From contig NZ_LROM01000046.1 in the NCBI RefSeq assembly GCF_001758785.1, positions 1-32,541 of the forward strand: a stretch of 32,541 nt of DNA, in the 5' to 3' direction. The number at the start of each line of letters is the position of its first letter. Within the stretch, counting starts at the first letter, position 1. The notes beneath the pieces were generated by a model, which was not told the origin of the DNA, searched no databases, and was given only the letters and a program-made list of their open reading frames with translations. Position numbers and translations under genes: made by a program. Of this stretch, positions 7,785-15,139 are shown one piece after another. This DNA is from Duganella phyllosphaerae. Lineage in GTDB: Bacteria; Pseudomonadota; Gammaproteobacteria; Burkholderiales; Burkholderiaceae_D.

Positions 7785-8870
7785 TTAATCGGGGATGTCG
7801 GACGCCTGGGCCGGTTCCACGCGCGGGCGCGCGTTCATGGCATGGCGGAACGCGGTGGAGCGCTCGTACGCCACCCGGCGCACGCGCATGATGGCGCCGA
7901 GCGGCTGGTGCGCGGCCACGCCGTTCCAGGGATTGAACGACAGGCAGTCGTCGCCATACACCTGGCGCGCCGGATGCGCGGTGGACTGCGGCGCGAAGCG
8001 CAAGGTGGCCACCGGCTGGTGCGGCGACAGTTCCTCTGGCCACGCGATGGCCGCGTCTTCGACCGGCATGCGCGCTAGGTCCGCGCACAGCTGCACCGAC
8101 AGCGTGTACTCGGCCCCTTGCGTTGCGAAGTATTCGCTGATTGCTTCGCGCATGCCGGCGTAGCCGATGTCGTCGATGTTCTTGCCGTGCAGCGCGCGCA
8201 CCTCGTTCGATGCTGGCGCAATCGACAGCTTGGCGATATGGTCGCCGTAGCGCAGCGCCGCTTGCGTGTGGTAGGTCTCGCCCAGCGGATGGTGGTTGTC
8301 GCGCGCCAGCCCGTCGAGGGTGGCGCCGGGCGTGCCGCCCAGGCTTTCCAGCACTTGCTTGGCGCCGTGCGCAGTGCCGGCCACCAGGCGCTGGAAGGTG
8401 TCCGGCGCCTGGGCATTGGCTTCCAAAAGGCTCAGCATGCGCTGGTACTTGGGCAGCGTGCCGAAAGCGAGAGCAGGGAAGTTCACCATCAGGAAATCCT
8501 GGTTATGGCCGGTGATGTCGGGCACCAGGCGCTCGCCTTCGACGCCGATGATCTTGAAGGCGAAGCCGCGCGCAGCGGGAATTTCGTCGGAGTGGATGTC
8601 GCTGGGCGCCGACGACAGCCGCGCCACGATGGCATAGGTGCGCGGAGCGGCGAACACGCCCTGGCGCAAGGCGGGTGGCAGGTTGTCGTGAACGATCAAC
8701 TCGCCCTTGAGCAGGCCGTTGGACTTGGCGTGGGCGTCGCGGATGGCGTGGCGGTGGCGTTCGAAGGCGCAGCGCGACGAGGCGGCCATCTGCTCGACGA
8801 TGCTGGCGATCAGTTGTTGCTCGTCGGGGGCAGGGACTTCGACGTCGGGAGTGTAGGGCAGGGGTGTCAC
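7785..8870 (-). CDS. Catalase-related heme protein (y4iL/SrpA-like)
   Basis: A 361-residue member of the catalase superfamily, shorter than a true catalase (about 480 or more). Visible: RDAHAKSNGLLKGEL with the likely distal His47, the core segment PAARGFAFKIIGVEGE, NQDFLMVNFPAL, and near the C-terminus WNGVAAHQPLGAIMRVRRVAYE, whose Tyr is the candidate proximal heme ligand. Known relatives often have peroxidase or monooxygenase rather than efficient catalase activity. The start is a GTG at 8870 with GGAGGT 4 nt upstream; no better ATG is present. It is the first gene of the cassette with the unknown protein and the DyP peroxidase. No signal peptide, so cytoplasmic. An AT-rich stretch (8901-8950) upstream is the likely promoter. 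Confidence 0.85.
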   Translation of the reverse strand: MTPLPYTPDVEVPAPDEQQLIASIVEQMAASSRCAFERHRHAIRDAHAKSNGLLKGELIVHDNLPPALRQGVFAAPRTYAIVARLSSAPSDIHSDEIPAARGFAFKIIGVEGERLVPDITGHNQDFLMVNFPALAFGTLPKYQRMLSLLEANAQAPDTFQRLVAGTAHGAKQVLESLGGTPGATLDGLARDNHHPLGETYHTQAALRYGDHIAKLSIAPASNEVRALHGKNIDDIGYAGMREAISEYFATQGAEYTLSVQLCADLARMPVEDAAIAWPEELSPHQPVATLRFAPQSTAHPARQVYGDDCLSFNPWNGVAAHQPLGAIMRVRRVAYERSTAFRHAMNARPRVEPAQASDIPD

Positions 8871-8900
8871 GGTGACCTCCGCATGTTGAATGAAAGCGAG

Positions 8901-8950
8901 ATAAAAAGAACGGTAGTGCTTTTTTATTTTACAAAAATACCATTATTTTG
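8901..8950 (-). promoter_or_regulatory. AT-rich promoter region of the catalase-like/DyP cassette
   Basis: A markedly AT-rich stretch within a GC-rich genome, directly upstream of the first peroxidase-cassette gene. It holds a partial inverted repeat with arms CAAAA and TTTTG (8932-8950), and on the minus strand a TAAAAT that could serve as -10, without a convincing -35. No OxyR-like spacing is recognisable. The gap 8871-9029 otherwise contains only the Shine-Dalgarno and the end of the LysR transcription unit. Confidence 0.35.
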
Positions 8951-9029
8951 CCGGGATGCGCGACACGGTTGACCCGGTTGCGCGATGTGCAGTCAAGGAC
9001 GGCGACGCCACAAAAAGGGTATAGGCCTG

Positions 9030-9908
9030 TCAGCGTTTTTCCGTCGGCTTGAAATACTCGCAGATGAAGTTCACGAACGCGCTCACCTTGGTGCTCACCA
9101 GCCGCCGCGATGCATGCAGTACCCAGACCTCGATCGGCGGCCGGGTGGAGGCGCCCCAGTGCACCAGGCGGCCCGCCGCGACATCGGAGGCCACGATCGC
9201 CACCGGCACCAGCGCGGCGCCCGCGCCTGCGACCACGGCATCGCGGATCGAGAGCGGGGAGGACAGCCGCAGCACCGCCTGCGGACGATAATGACGGGTG
9301 GCGCCGTTTGCCGCGTCGACGACGATCCAGGTCTCGCCGTCCTCCATCCCGGTGCGCATCACGGCCGGGAAAGGCTGGTGATCGTCGGCCGGGCGCGGCA
9401 AGCCTGGCGGTGCGACCAGGACCAGCGGATTGGTGAGAAAGCAGCGGCCAACCAGGTCGTCGTCGGGGCGCGGGTTGGCGCGGATGACGACATCGATCGC
9501 GCCGTCGCGCAGGTCGACAAAGCCGTCGTCGGTGGTCACTTCGAGCAGCACGTCGGGGTAGGCCGCCACGAACGCAGCTGCCAGCGGACCCAATGACATA
9601 TTGACAAACAGCAGCGGTGCACTGATGCGCAAGCGTCCGCTCGGGTGTTTCAGCCCGGCCTTGATCGCCTGCACGGTATCGGCAATGGCACCGAACGGTT
9701 CCTCGGTGCGCGCATACAGTGCGGCGCCTTCTTCGGTCAACTGCAGCGGCCGCACGCCGCGCTCGATCAGGCGCACGCCGAGGCTTTCCTCGAGTTCGCG
9801 CACGCGGCGCGACAGGGTAGCCTTGGACATGGCGCTGGCGCGGCTGGCGGCGCCGAAGCCACCGTGTTTGGCGACCAGGTTGAAATCGGTGATTGCGGCA
9901 AGGTCCAT
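9030..9908 (-). CDS. LysR-family transcriptional regulator
   Basis: A 292-residue regulator of normal family length. Residues 1-60 form the winged helix-turn-helix (FNLVAKHGGFGAASRASAMSK, then ATLSRRVRELEESLGVRLIER), followed by a linker helix and the type-2 periplasmic-binding-like effector domain (LRISAPLLFVNMSLGPLAAAF; DGFVDLRDGAIDVVIR; AGAGAALVPVAI). The ATG at 9908 gives the canonical MDLAAITDFNLVAKHG start; the longer frame would read through the divergent SDR gene. It is divergently oriented to that SDR gene with 123 bp between, the usual arrangement for a LysR protein controlling its neighbour and itself. The closest subfamily resembles AaeR/YafC-type regulators with MDRL-like starts; the effector is unknown. 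Confidence 0.92.
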   Translation of the reverse strand: MDLAAITDFNLVAKHGGFGAASRASAMSKATLSRRVRELEESLGVRLIERGVRPLQLTEEGAALYARTEEPFGAIADTVQAIKAGLKHPSGRLRISAPLLFVNMSLGPLAAAFVAAYPDVLLEVTTDDGFVDLRDGAIDVVIRANPRPDDDLVGRCFLTNPLVLVAPPGLPRPADDHQPFPAVMRTGMEDGETWIVVDAANGATRHYRPQAVLRLSSPLSIRDAVVAGAGAALVPVAIVASDVAAGRLVHWGASTRPPIEVWVLHASRRLVSTKVSAFVNFICEYFKPTEKR

Positions 9909-9989
9909 CGTCGTTCCAGTTTTGAGACACGGTGTTCCGATCTTAGCAGCTGTGCAGGCGCCGGCCCTTGCCTTACGATTGCGCCAGGC

Positions 9990-10007
9990 GCCGATGCGTG
10001 CATCGGC
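9990..10007. promoter_or_regulatory. Perfect 18-bp palindrome in the LysR/SDR intergenic region
   Basis: GCCGATGC-GT-GCATCGGC has perfect 8-bp arms and a 2-bp centre. It lies 24 bp before the SDR start and 81 bp before the LysR start. It is more symmetric than the usual T-N11-A LysR box, which it does not contain in clear form. It may be an operator for the LysR protein or another regulator, or a short hairpin in the SDR leader. Confidence 0.5.
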
Positions 10008-10031
10008 ATGGCAAACCACAGGAGAAAAACC

Positions 10032-10778
10032 ATGGAACACACTGGCAACACGATACTGGTCACGGGCGGCGGCTCGGGCATCGGGCAGGCACTGGCGCAC
10101 CGCTGGCACGACGCCGGCAACCACGTCATCGTGACCGGACGCCGGCAGCAGGCGCTCGACGAGGCCATCGCCGGCCGCGCTCGCATGTCCGCCTACGTCC
10201 TCGACGTGACGGACGATGCCGGAGTCGAAGCGTTCGTGCGCCAAGTGTGCGCCGAGCATCCGCGACTGAACATCCTGGTCAACAACGCCGGCGTGTACAG
10301 CGCGGAAAAGGTGACGGCGCGCCGCGACATCGCTGACGCGCAGCAGATGCTGGCCACCAACGTACTCGGACCGATCCGCATGACCAATGCGCTGATCGAG
10401 CACCTGAGCGCCCAGCCTGGCGCGGCAATCATCAACGTCTCGTCCGGCCTGGCCTTCGTGCCCTATCCGGCCGCGCCCACCTACGGCGCCACCAAGGCGG
10501 CGATCCACTCGTACACGGCGGCGCTGCGGCCTCTGCTCGCCGGCAAGTTGGAAGTGATCGAGATCGTGCCGCCGCAAGTGCAGACCGAGCTCACGCCCGG
10601 CCAGTCGCAGGACCCCAACAGCATGCCGCTCGATGCATTTGCCGACGAAGTGATGGCGCTGCTGCAGGCGTCACCGACGCCCACCGAGGTGTGCGTGGAG
10701 CGGGTGCGCTATTTCCGCGAGGCGGAAGCGAAGGGCCAGTTCGATGAGGCGCTGGGGATGTTGGTGCAGTACAGCTAG
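10032..10778 (+). CDS. SDR-family NAD(P)-dependent oxidoreductase (DltE-like)
   Basis: A 248-residue classical short-chain dehydrogenase/reductase. The Rossmann nucleotide-binding motif TGGGSGIG is at residues 11-18, NNAG at 84-87, and the catalytic set is Asn110, Ser138, Tyr151 and Lys155 (YGATK). The Arg pair after the second strand (TGRR, 35-38) favours NADP(H). The start at 10032 has AGGAG about 8 nt upstream; the earlier in-frame start reads out of the LysR gene and is rejected. It resembles the DltE-like group of oxidoreductases, whose physiological substrates are mostly unknown. It is divergent from a LysR gene, its likely regulator, and ends 5 bp before the convergent toxin gene. Confidence 0.92.
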   Translation: MEHTGNTILVTGGGSGIGQALAHRWHDAGNHVIVTGRRQQALDEAIAGRARMSAYVLDVTDDAGVEAFVRQVCAEHPRLNILVNNAGVYSAEKVTARRDIADAQQMLATNVLGPIRMTNALIEHLSAQPGAAIINVSSGLAFVPYPAAPTYGATKAAIHSYTAALRPLLAGKLEVIEIVPPQVQTELTPGQSQDPNSMPLDAFADEVMALLQASPTPTEVCVERVRYFREAEAKGQFDEALGMLVQYS

Positions 10779-10783
10779 CAGGA

Positions 10784-11305
10784 TTAGCGCGAAAATGTAG
10801 GAGGTTCCGCTACATCACTGATCACGACGATCAGGTCTGCTTTGGCAGTGAATATGTTCGGAGTGATCGCTGGTGAACGATGAGAAACTTTCGCGATATA
10901 AGGCACTCGCACAAGCGGATCGTCGTTTGAAAAGTCCTTGGTATTGCGCGTAATTAACGTCCGCCCGGTCACTTCTGACGACGCCTTGATGATCGCGTCG
11001 GGCAACGCCAGCTTCTTTTTGCTTCGTTCGACCAGACTGTGCCCGCGAAGTTCCGCCGCTTTACCCATCACTGCCTTATCGATATCGATGACCGGAAAGA
11101 CGTTGAGAAAAATGACGGAAGTATCATAATCTTCAGATGCCATCACAAAGCTTTCACGCTGCGCATGGAACGCGGTCATTAATTCCATCCAGGTCACTGC
11201 GCTGATTGCCCGATCAGCGTGGTACAGCAACTCTGTCTTTGCCTCGGCAATACCGTTCAACAGATCGATCACGATGTTGCTGTCTATAAGGACACGCGTG
11301 CTCAT
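10784..11305 (-). CDS. PIN-domain toxin, VapC-like, with C-terminal extension
   Basis: A 173-residue PIN-domain ribonuclease. The acidic metal-binding set is Asp8 (LIDSNIVIDLL), Glu41 (TWMELM), Asp103 (LPDAIIKAS) and Asp124 (TRNTKDF). VapC toxins are usually about 130-140 residues and end shortly after a segment like this one's LVRVPY (about 131-136). Here some 37 more residues follow (SPAITPNIFTAKADLIVVI...), with no recognised domain. Its start overlaps the antitoxin stop by four bases (ATGA). VapC proteins typically cleave tRNA or rRNA; the target here is unknown. The 3' end lies 5 bp from the convergent SDR gene, so the extension may be read-through into what was intergenic DNA. Confidence 0.87.
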   Translation of the reverse strand: MSTRVLIDSNIVIDLLNGIAEAKTELLYHADRAISAVTWMELMTAFHAQRESFVMASEDYDTSVIFLNVFPVIDIDKAVMGKAAELRGHSLVERSKKKLALPDAIIKASSEVTGRTLITRNTKDFSNDDPLVRVPYIAKVSHRSPAITPNIFTAKADLIVVISDVAEPPTFSR

Positions 11306-11514
11306 TCGTCTCGCATGTCACGCTCAAACTGCAAAGCATCCAACGGTAGAACATCTTTGCCTTTTAACAGGCCGAAAGCAGCCTCGATCGCCTGATCCTG
11401 CTGCAACTTGACGCTGCGGGCGTGGGCGCCGGTAACAGCTGCCGCCTCCGGCTTTTTCTTGCGCAACGCGGGATCGACATTTTTCAGCCCGGTTGCTCGC
11501 GTGAGTGCCGTCAT
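11302..11514 (-). CDS. Putative antitoxin of the PIN-domain toxin
   Basis: A 70-residue charged protein immediately upstream of the PIN toxin, overlapping it by four bases, as in VapBC-type modules. A Shine-Dalgarno GGGAGGTGA lies just before the ATG at 11514. The N-terminal half is basic (ALRKKKPEAA), the C-terminal half helical, ending QFERDMRDE, an acidic tail like those that enter the PIN active site. No clear AbrB, RHH or Phd DNA-binding motif is recognisable, so the antitoxin class is open. The call rests on size, position and tail. Confidence 0.75.
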   Translation of the reverse strand: MTALTRATGLKNVDPALRKKKPEAAAVTGAHARSVKLQQDQAIEAAFGLLKGKDVLPLDALQFERDMRDE

Positions 11515-11574
11515 GATTCACCTCCCCGAATATGTCCGACCAGTCTACTCCAATGGACGCAGGATGTCGTGCTG

Positions 11575-12513
11575 TCAGGCCCCGCCCAGCACCGGCAACG
11601 GCGTCACCGTCACCTGCACGTCGAGTTCCTGGCGGCCGCCGCCGAGCACGATGCCGCGCATCGGGGTGACGTCGCTGAAGTCGCGTCCCCAGCCCAGGGT
11701 GATGTGCTCGTGCTGCACCAGGCAGCGGTTGGTCGGGTCGAAATCGACCCAGCCCAGCGACGGGCAATACACCGAGACCCACGCGTGCGAGGCGTCGGCG
11801 CCGACCAGGCGCGGCTTGCCCTCGGGCGGGTGGGTGAGGATGTAGCCGCTGATGTAGCGCGCCGGCAGGCCGATGCTGCGCAGGCAGCCGATCATCAGCT
11901 GGGCAAAATCCTGGCATACGCCGCGCCGGCCACTGAGCACCTGTTCGAGCGGCGTGGAAATCTCGGTGGCCTTGCTGTCGAATTCAAAGTCTTCAAAAAT
12001 GCGCCGGGTCAGGTCGAGCGCGGCGTCGAGCTGGGGCCGGCCCGGCGTGAAGCTCAGGCGCGCGTACGCTTCCAGTTCCGGGAACCAGTGCACGTGCGGC
12101 GACGCATACAGGTAGCGGCACGCCTCCAGCGTGGCCGCGCTTTTTTCCTTGCCCATCATGTCGCGCACGCTCTCCCACGGCAGCGTGGCGGTGATCCTCG
12201 CCAGGGTAGGGCGCGCGCGCAGCAGCACGGTCGATTCGGCGTGCACCAGCAGGCTGTCGTGCGGCACCGTGAGCGCCACGTGGCGCACGTTGTTGCCGAA
12301 GTAATCGACGCCGTCGCGGCCTTCTGATACCACCGGGTCGAGCCAGACCAGGTGCGACTCGGTGTGCTGCCAGGCGAACGGGCGCGGTGTCATGTGCAGG
12401 TACTGCTGCGACAGCGTGACCGTGCTTTGGTACTGGTAGCGGGTCTCGTGGACCACGCGGTAACGGGCGCAGGCCACTGCGCCGATCGGCCACTCGATCA
12501 TAGGAACCTTCAT
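11575..12513 (-). CDS. Transglutaminase-like (papain-fold) protein A
   Basis: A 312-residue cytoplasmic protein. An N-terminal bacterial-transglutaminase-associated domain (about 14-95; YRVVHETRYQYQSTVTLSQQ) precedes the transglutaminase-like core with the triad Cys200 (RRGVCQDFAQL), His243 (SHAWVSVY) and Asp259 (GWVDFDPTN). Proteins of this type are predicted to be peptidases or amide-bond exchangers rather than cross-linkers. The ATG at 12513 is chosen because it overlaps the upstream ATP-grasp/Alpha-E stop by four bases, showing translational coupling; longer frames run into that gene. Together with the ATP-grasp protein and the DUF2126 fusion it forms a minus-strand operon. The substrate is not known for this group. 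Confidence 0.9.
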   Translation of the reverse strand: MKVPMIEWPIGAVACARYRVVHETRYQYQSTVTLSQQYLHMTPRPFAWQHTESHLVWLDPVVSEGRDGVDYFGNNVRHVALTVPHDSLLVHAESTVLLRARPTLARITATLPWESVRDMMGKEKSAATLEACRYLYASPHVHWFPELEAYARLSFTPGRPQLDAALDLTRRIFEDFEFDSKATEISTPLEQVLSGRRGVCQDFAQLMIGCLRSIGLPARYISGYILTHPPEGKPRLVGADASHAWVSVYCPSLGWVDFDPTNRCLVQHEHITLGWGRDFSDVTPMRGIVLGGGRQELDVQVTVTPLPVLGGA

Positions 12514-15098
12514 GATGTGCGCTTCCGCTGCTGTCCATTGTCGGTATAGCTGAAGAACTGTACGCTCAGATGCTCGGACAGCGCCGCGCTGGCAAGCTGG
12601 ATCCGGTTGAGCAGCGCGCCCAGCATGTCGTTGCCGTGGGCCAGGTCGGTGCATGGCGTGAGCGCACCGAGTTCGTCGCGCAGCGGCAGTAGCAGTTCGG
12701 CGCCGCAGTCGCCGTGGGTCTGCTTGATGCGGCGCAGCGTGCCGAGAATGCCGTCGATCTGGAACAGCACCGAGCGCGGGTTGCTCTCGTCGCACAGCAG
12801 CAGGTCCAGCACCGGCAGCCATTCGGGCTGGGCGCGGTAGCGGGCGCGGTAGGTGATAATGCTGTCGGACAGTTCGAGCAACCAGTCCAGGTTGCCGTTA
12901 TGGTCCATCGCCAGCGCGCGTTGCAGCACTTCGCACTGGAACTGCAGCCGCTCCAGGCGGCGGCCGATCGACATGAAGCGCCAACCGAGGTCGCGCGTCA
13001 TGCCGTCGAGCGCAAAGCCTGCCAGCATCATCAGGGAGGCGGCGGCGTCGTCGAGGATGGTCATCGCGGCCGACTGCGACGGCCGTTCGCCCGGATGCAC
13101 GGCCGGCTGCACCATGCGGTTCAGGGCGCGCCAGTTATCGACCGAAAACCGTTCGTGCAACTGGCCGGCCACGCGGTGCAACTGGCGCTGCTGGCGCGCC
13201 AGTCCGGGTACGTCGGGCGACACCACCGCCAGCAGCAGCGCCGATTCGATTTCGGCGTCGCTGAAGATGGTGGCTGGCGCCGCACTCGTTTGCGTCTGCG
13301 TCATGCCGCCTGAAGTTTGCGACTGCGTCTGCGCGGGAACTGGCGCCGGTTTTTTGGCCGCGTCGAGCAGCTGGAAATGGATGCACAGCGCTTCCACCGT
13401 GGCCCACTCGGCGCCGCGCTGGTCGAAGCGGACGTTGAACAGGAAGTGCAGCGCCACCCGCAGCAGGCGGCCGATATTGTCGCAGCGCTCGGCGTGGCGG
13501 CCGTACCAGAGCAGGTTTTCCGCCACCCGGCTCGACAGGTTGGTGTCTTCGCGCACCAGGTTGTCGCTGGTGATGCTGCGGTGCTGCGGCCGTTGCACAT
13601 CCACCCGCGTGCGCGCCTGCACCCAGGTGTCCTTGCTGGCGCCGCCCATGTGCATGGTCAGCACGCGCGCATCGTGGCCGGTGGCCACCCGCGTCAGGCC
13701 GCCCGGCATGACCACGTAGCCGTTCGGCGTGGCGCAGGCAAACACGCGCAGGCCCACGGCGCGCGCCTGCAGGCCGGAGGTAATGCCGCCTTTCCATACC
13801 GGCGCCTGGGACAGGCGCACCACTTCCTGGGCGATGAAATTGTTCGGGTCGGCGCGCAGGCCGGCGATAAACGCCTCGCGCGCGGTGCCATCGAGGTCGC
13901 GGCCGAACACCGCCGATTGCGGACGCTGGGCAAAACTGGGCTTGATCACCAGGCGGTCGAGCTTTTCGATCACCGCTTCCAGTGCGGCCGGCTCGCCGCA
14001 CCACCAGGTCGCCACCGACGGCATTTTCAACGGTTCGCCCAGCAGGCGGCGCGACAGCGCCGGCAGGAAGCCGAGCAGGGCGCCCGATTCCAGCAGGCTG
14101 GAACCGAGGCTGTTGGCCACCACCACGTTGCCGCGCCGGGCCGCTTGCGTCAGGCCGGCCACGCCCAGCATCGAGCTGTCGAGTTCCAGCGGGTCGCACG
14201 CTTCGTCGTCCACCCGGCGCAGGATCACGTGCACCCGATGCAGCCCAGCCAGGGTTTTTAAATAGACCACGCCGTCGCGCACGGTCAGGTCGCCGCCTTC
14301 CACCAGCGCCAGCCCGAGATAGCGCGCCAGGTAAGCCTGTTCGTAATAGCTGGCGGTGCGCGGACCGGCCGTGAGCAGCACGATCAGCGGCACGTCGCCT
14401 TCGCGCAGCGGCGCCGGCTTGTCGCCGCTGGCCGCGCACAGCCGGCCCCAGTGCACCAGGCTGTCGTGCATGGTGCGGAAGAATTGCGACAGCGGCTGCA
14501 CCTTCAATTCGCGCAGCAGGTCGGGGAAGGTGGGGGAAATGATGGCGCGGTTTTCCAGCGCATAGCCGGCGCCCGACGGCGCCTGCGTGCGGTCGGCAAC
14601 CACCCACCAGCGGCCATCGGGTGCGCGCGCCAGGTCCACCGCGTAAAAGTGCAGGGCGACGTCTTCGAGGTGGCCGATATCGTGGCAGGGGCGCAAAAAG
14701 CCCGCGTGGCCGTGGATCAGCGCCGGCGGCAGCAGCCCTTCGCGCAGCATCTGCTGCTCGCCATAGACGTCGCCGAGGATCTTGTTGAGCAGGGTGGCGC
14801 GCTGGATCACCGCCGCCTCGATCACGGCCCAGTCGTCGGGCGGCAGGATCAGCGGCAGCGCGTTCAGGTCCCACGGCCGCTGGCGGCCATCGCGGTCGGC
14901 CGGCACGTTGTAGGTGACGCCGTTTTCGCGCACCTGGCGCTGCACCATCTCGTTACGCTGGCGCATCATGCCCGGCGCTTCGAGGCCCAGGTTGTCGAGC
15001 ATGGCGCGCCAGTGCGCACGCGGCACCCTGGCCGCGTCCAGCATTTCATCGAAGCTGTCGGGCGCGGCCAGGTAATGGGCGAGAAGGGGAGATGGCAT
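12510..15098 (-). CDS. Circularly permuted ATP-grasp protein fused to an Alpha-E domain
   Basis: An 862-residue two-domain protein. Residues 1 to about 500 match the circularly permuted type 2 ATP-grasp family (DUF404/DUF407): MMRQRNEMVQRQVRENGVTY, YNVPADRDG, RPWDLNALPLILP, LNKILGDVYGEQQMLREGLL, FYAVDLARAPDGRWWVVADR and TQAPSGAGYALENR are characteristic. From about 518 (LSSRVAENLLWYGRHAERCDN) to the end is an Alpha-E helical domain (DUF403), interrupted near 575-605 by a Gln/Thr/Ala/Pro-rich linker. In many genomes these domains are separate adjacent genes. ATP-grasp enzymes activate a carboxylate with ATP and join it to an amine, so a peptide or amide ligase is predicted; the product is unknown. 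It overlaps the transglutaminase A start by four bases. No clear Shine-Dalgarno precedes its ATG, 41 bp after the DUF2126 gene. Confidence 0.92.
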   Translation of the reverse strand: MPSPLLAHYLAAPDSFDEMLDAARVPRAHWRAMLDNLGLEAPGMMRQRNEMVQRQVRENGVTYNVPADRDGRQRPWDLNALPLILPPDDWAVIEAAVIQRATLLNKILGDVYGEQQMLREGLLPPALIHGHAGFLRPCHDIGHLEDVALHFYAVDLARAPDGRWWVVADRTQAPSGAGYALENRAIISPTFPDLLRELKVQPLSQFFRTMHDSLVHWGRLCAASGDKPAPLREGDVPLIVLLTAGPRTASYYEQAYLARYLGLALVEGGDLTVRDGVVYLKTLAGLHRVHVILRRVDDEACDPLELDSSMLGVAGLTQAARRGNVVVANSLGSSLLESGALLGFLPALSRRLLGEPLKMPSVATWWCGEPAALEAVIEKLDRLVIKPSFAQRPQSAVFGRDLDGTAREAFIAGLRADPNNFIAQEVVRLSQAPVWKGGITSGLQARAVGLRVFACATPNGYVVMPGGLTRVATGHDARVLTMHMGGASKDTWVQARTRVDVQRPQHRSITSDNLVREDTNLSSRVAENLLWYGRHAERCDNIGRLLRVALHFLFNVRFDQRGAEWATVEALCIHFQLLDAAKKPAPVPAQTQSQTSGGMTQTQTSAAPATIFSDAEIESALLLAVVSPDVPGLARQQRQLHRVAGQLHERFSVDNWRALNRMVQPAVHPGERPSQSAAMTILDDAAASLMMLAGFALDGMTRDLGWRFMSIGRRLERLQFQCEVLQRALAMDHNGNLDWLLELSDSIITYRARYRAQPEWLPVLDLLLCDESNPRSVLFQIDGILGTLRRIKQTHGDCGAELLLPLRDELGALTPCTDLAHGNDMLGALLNRIQLASAALSEHLSVQFFSYTDNGQQRKRTS

Positions 15099-15139
15099 GG
15101 CGCGAGACTATAGAACGATTGCTGGAACGAAACAATAGG

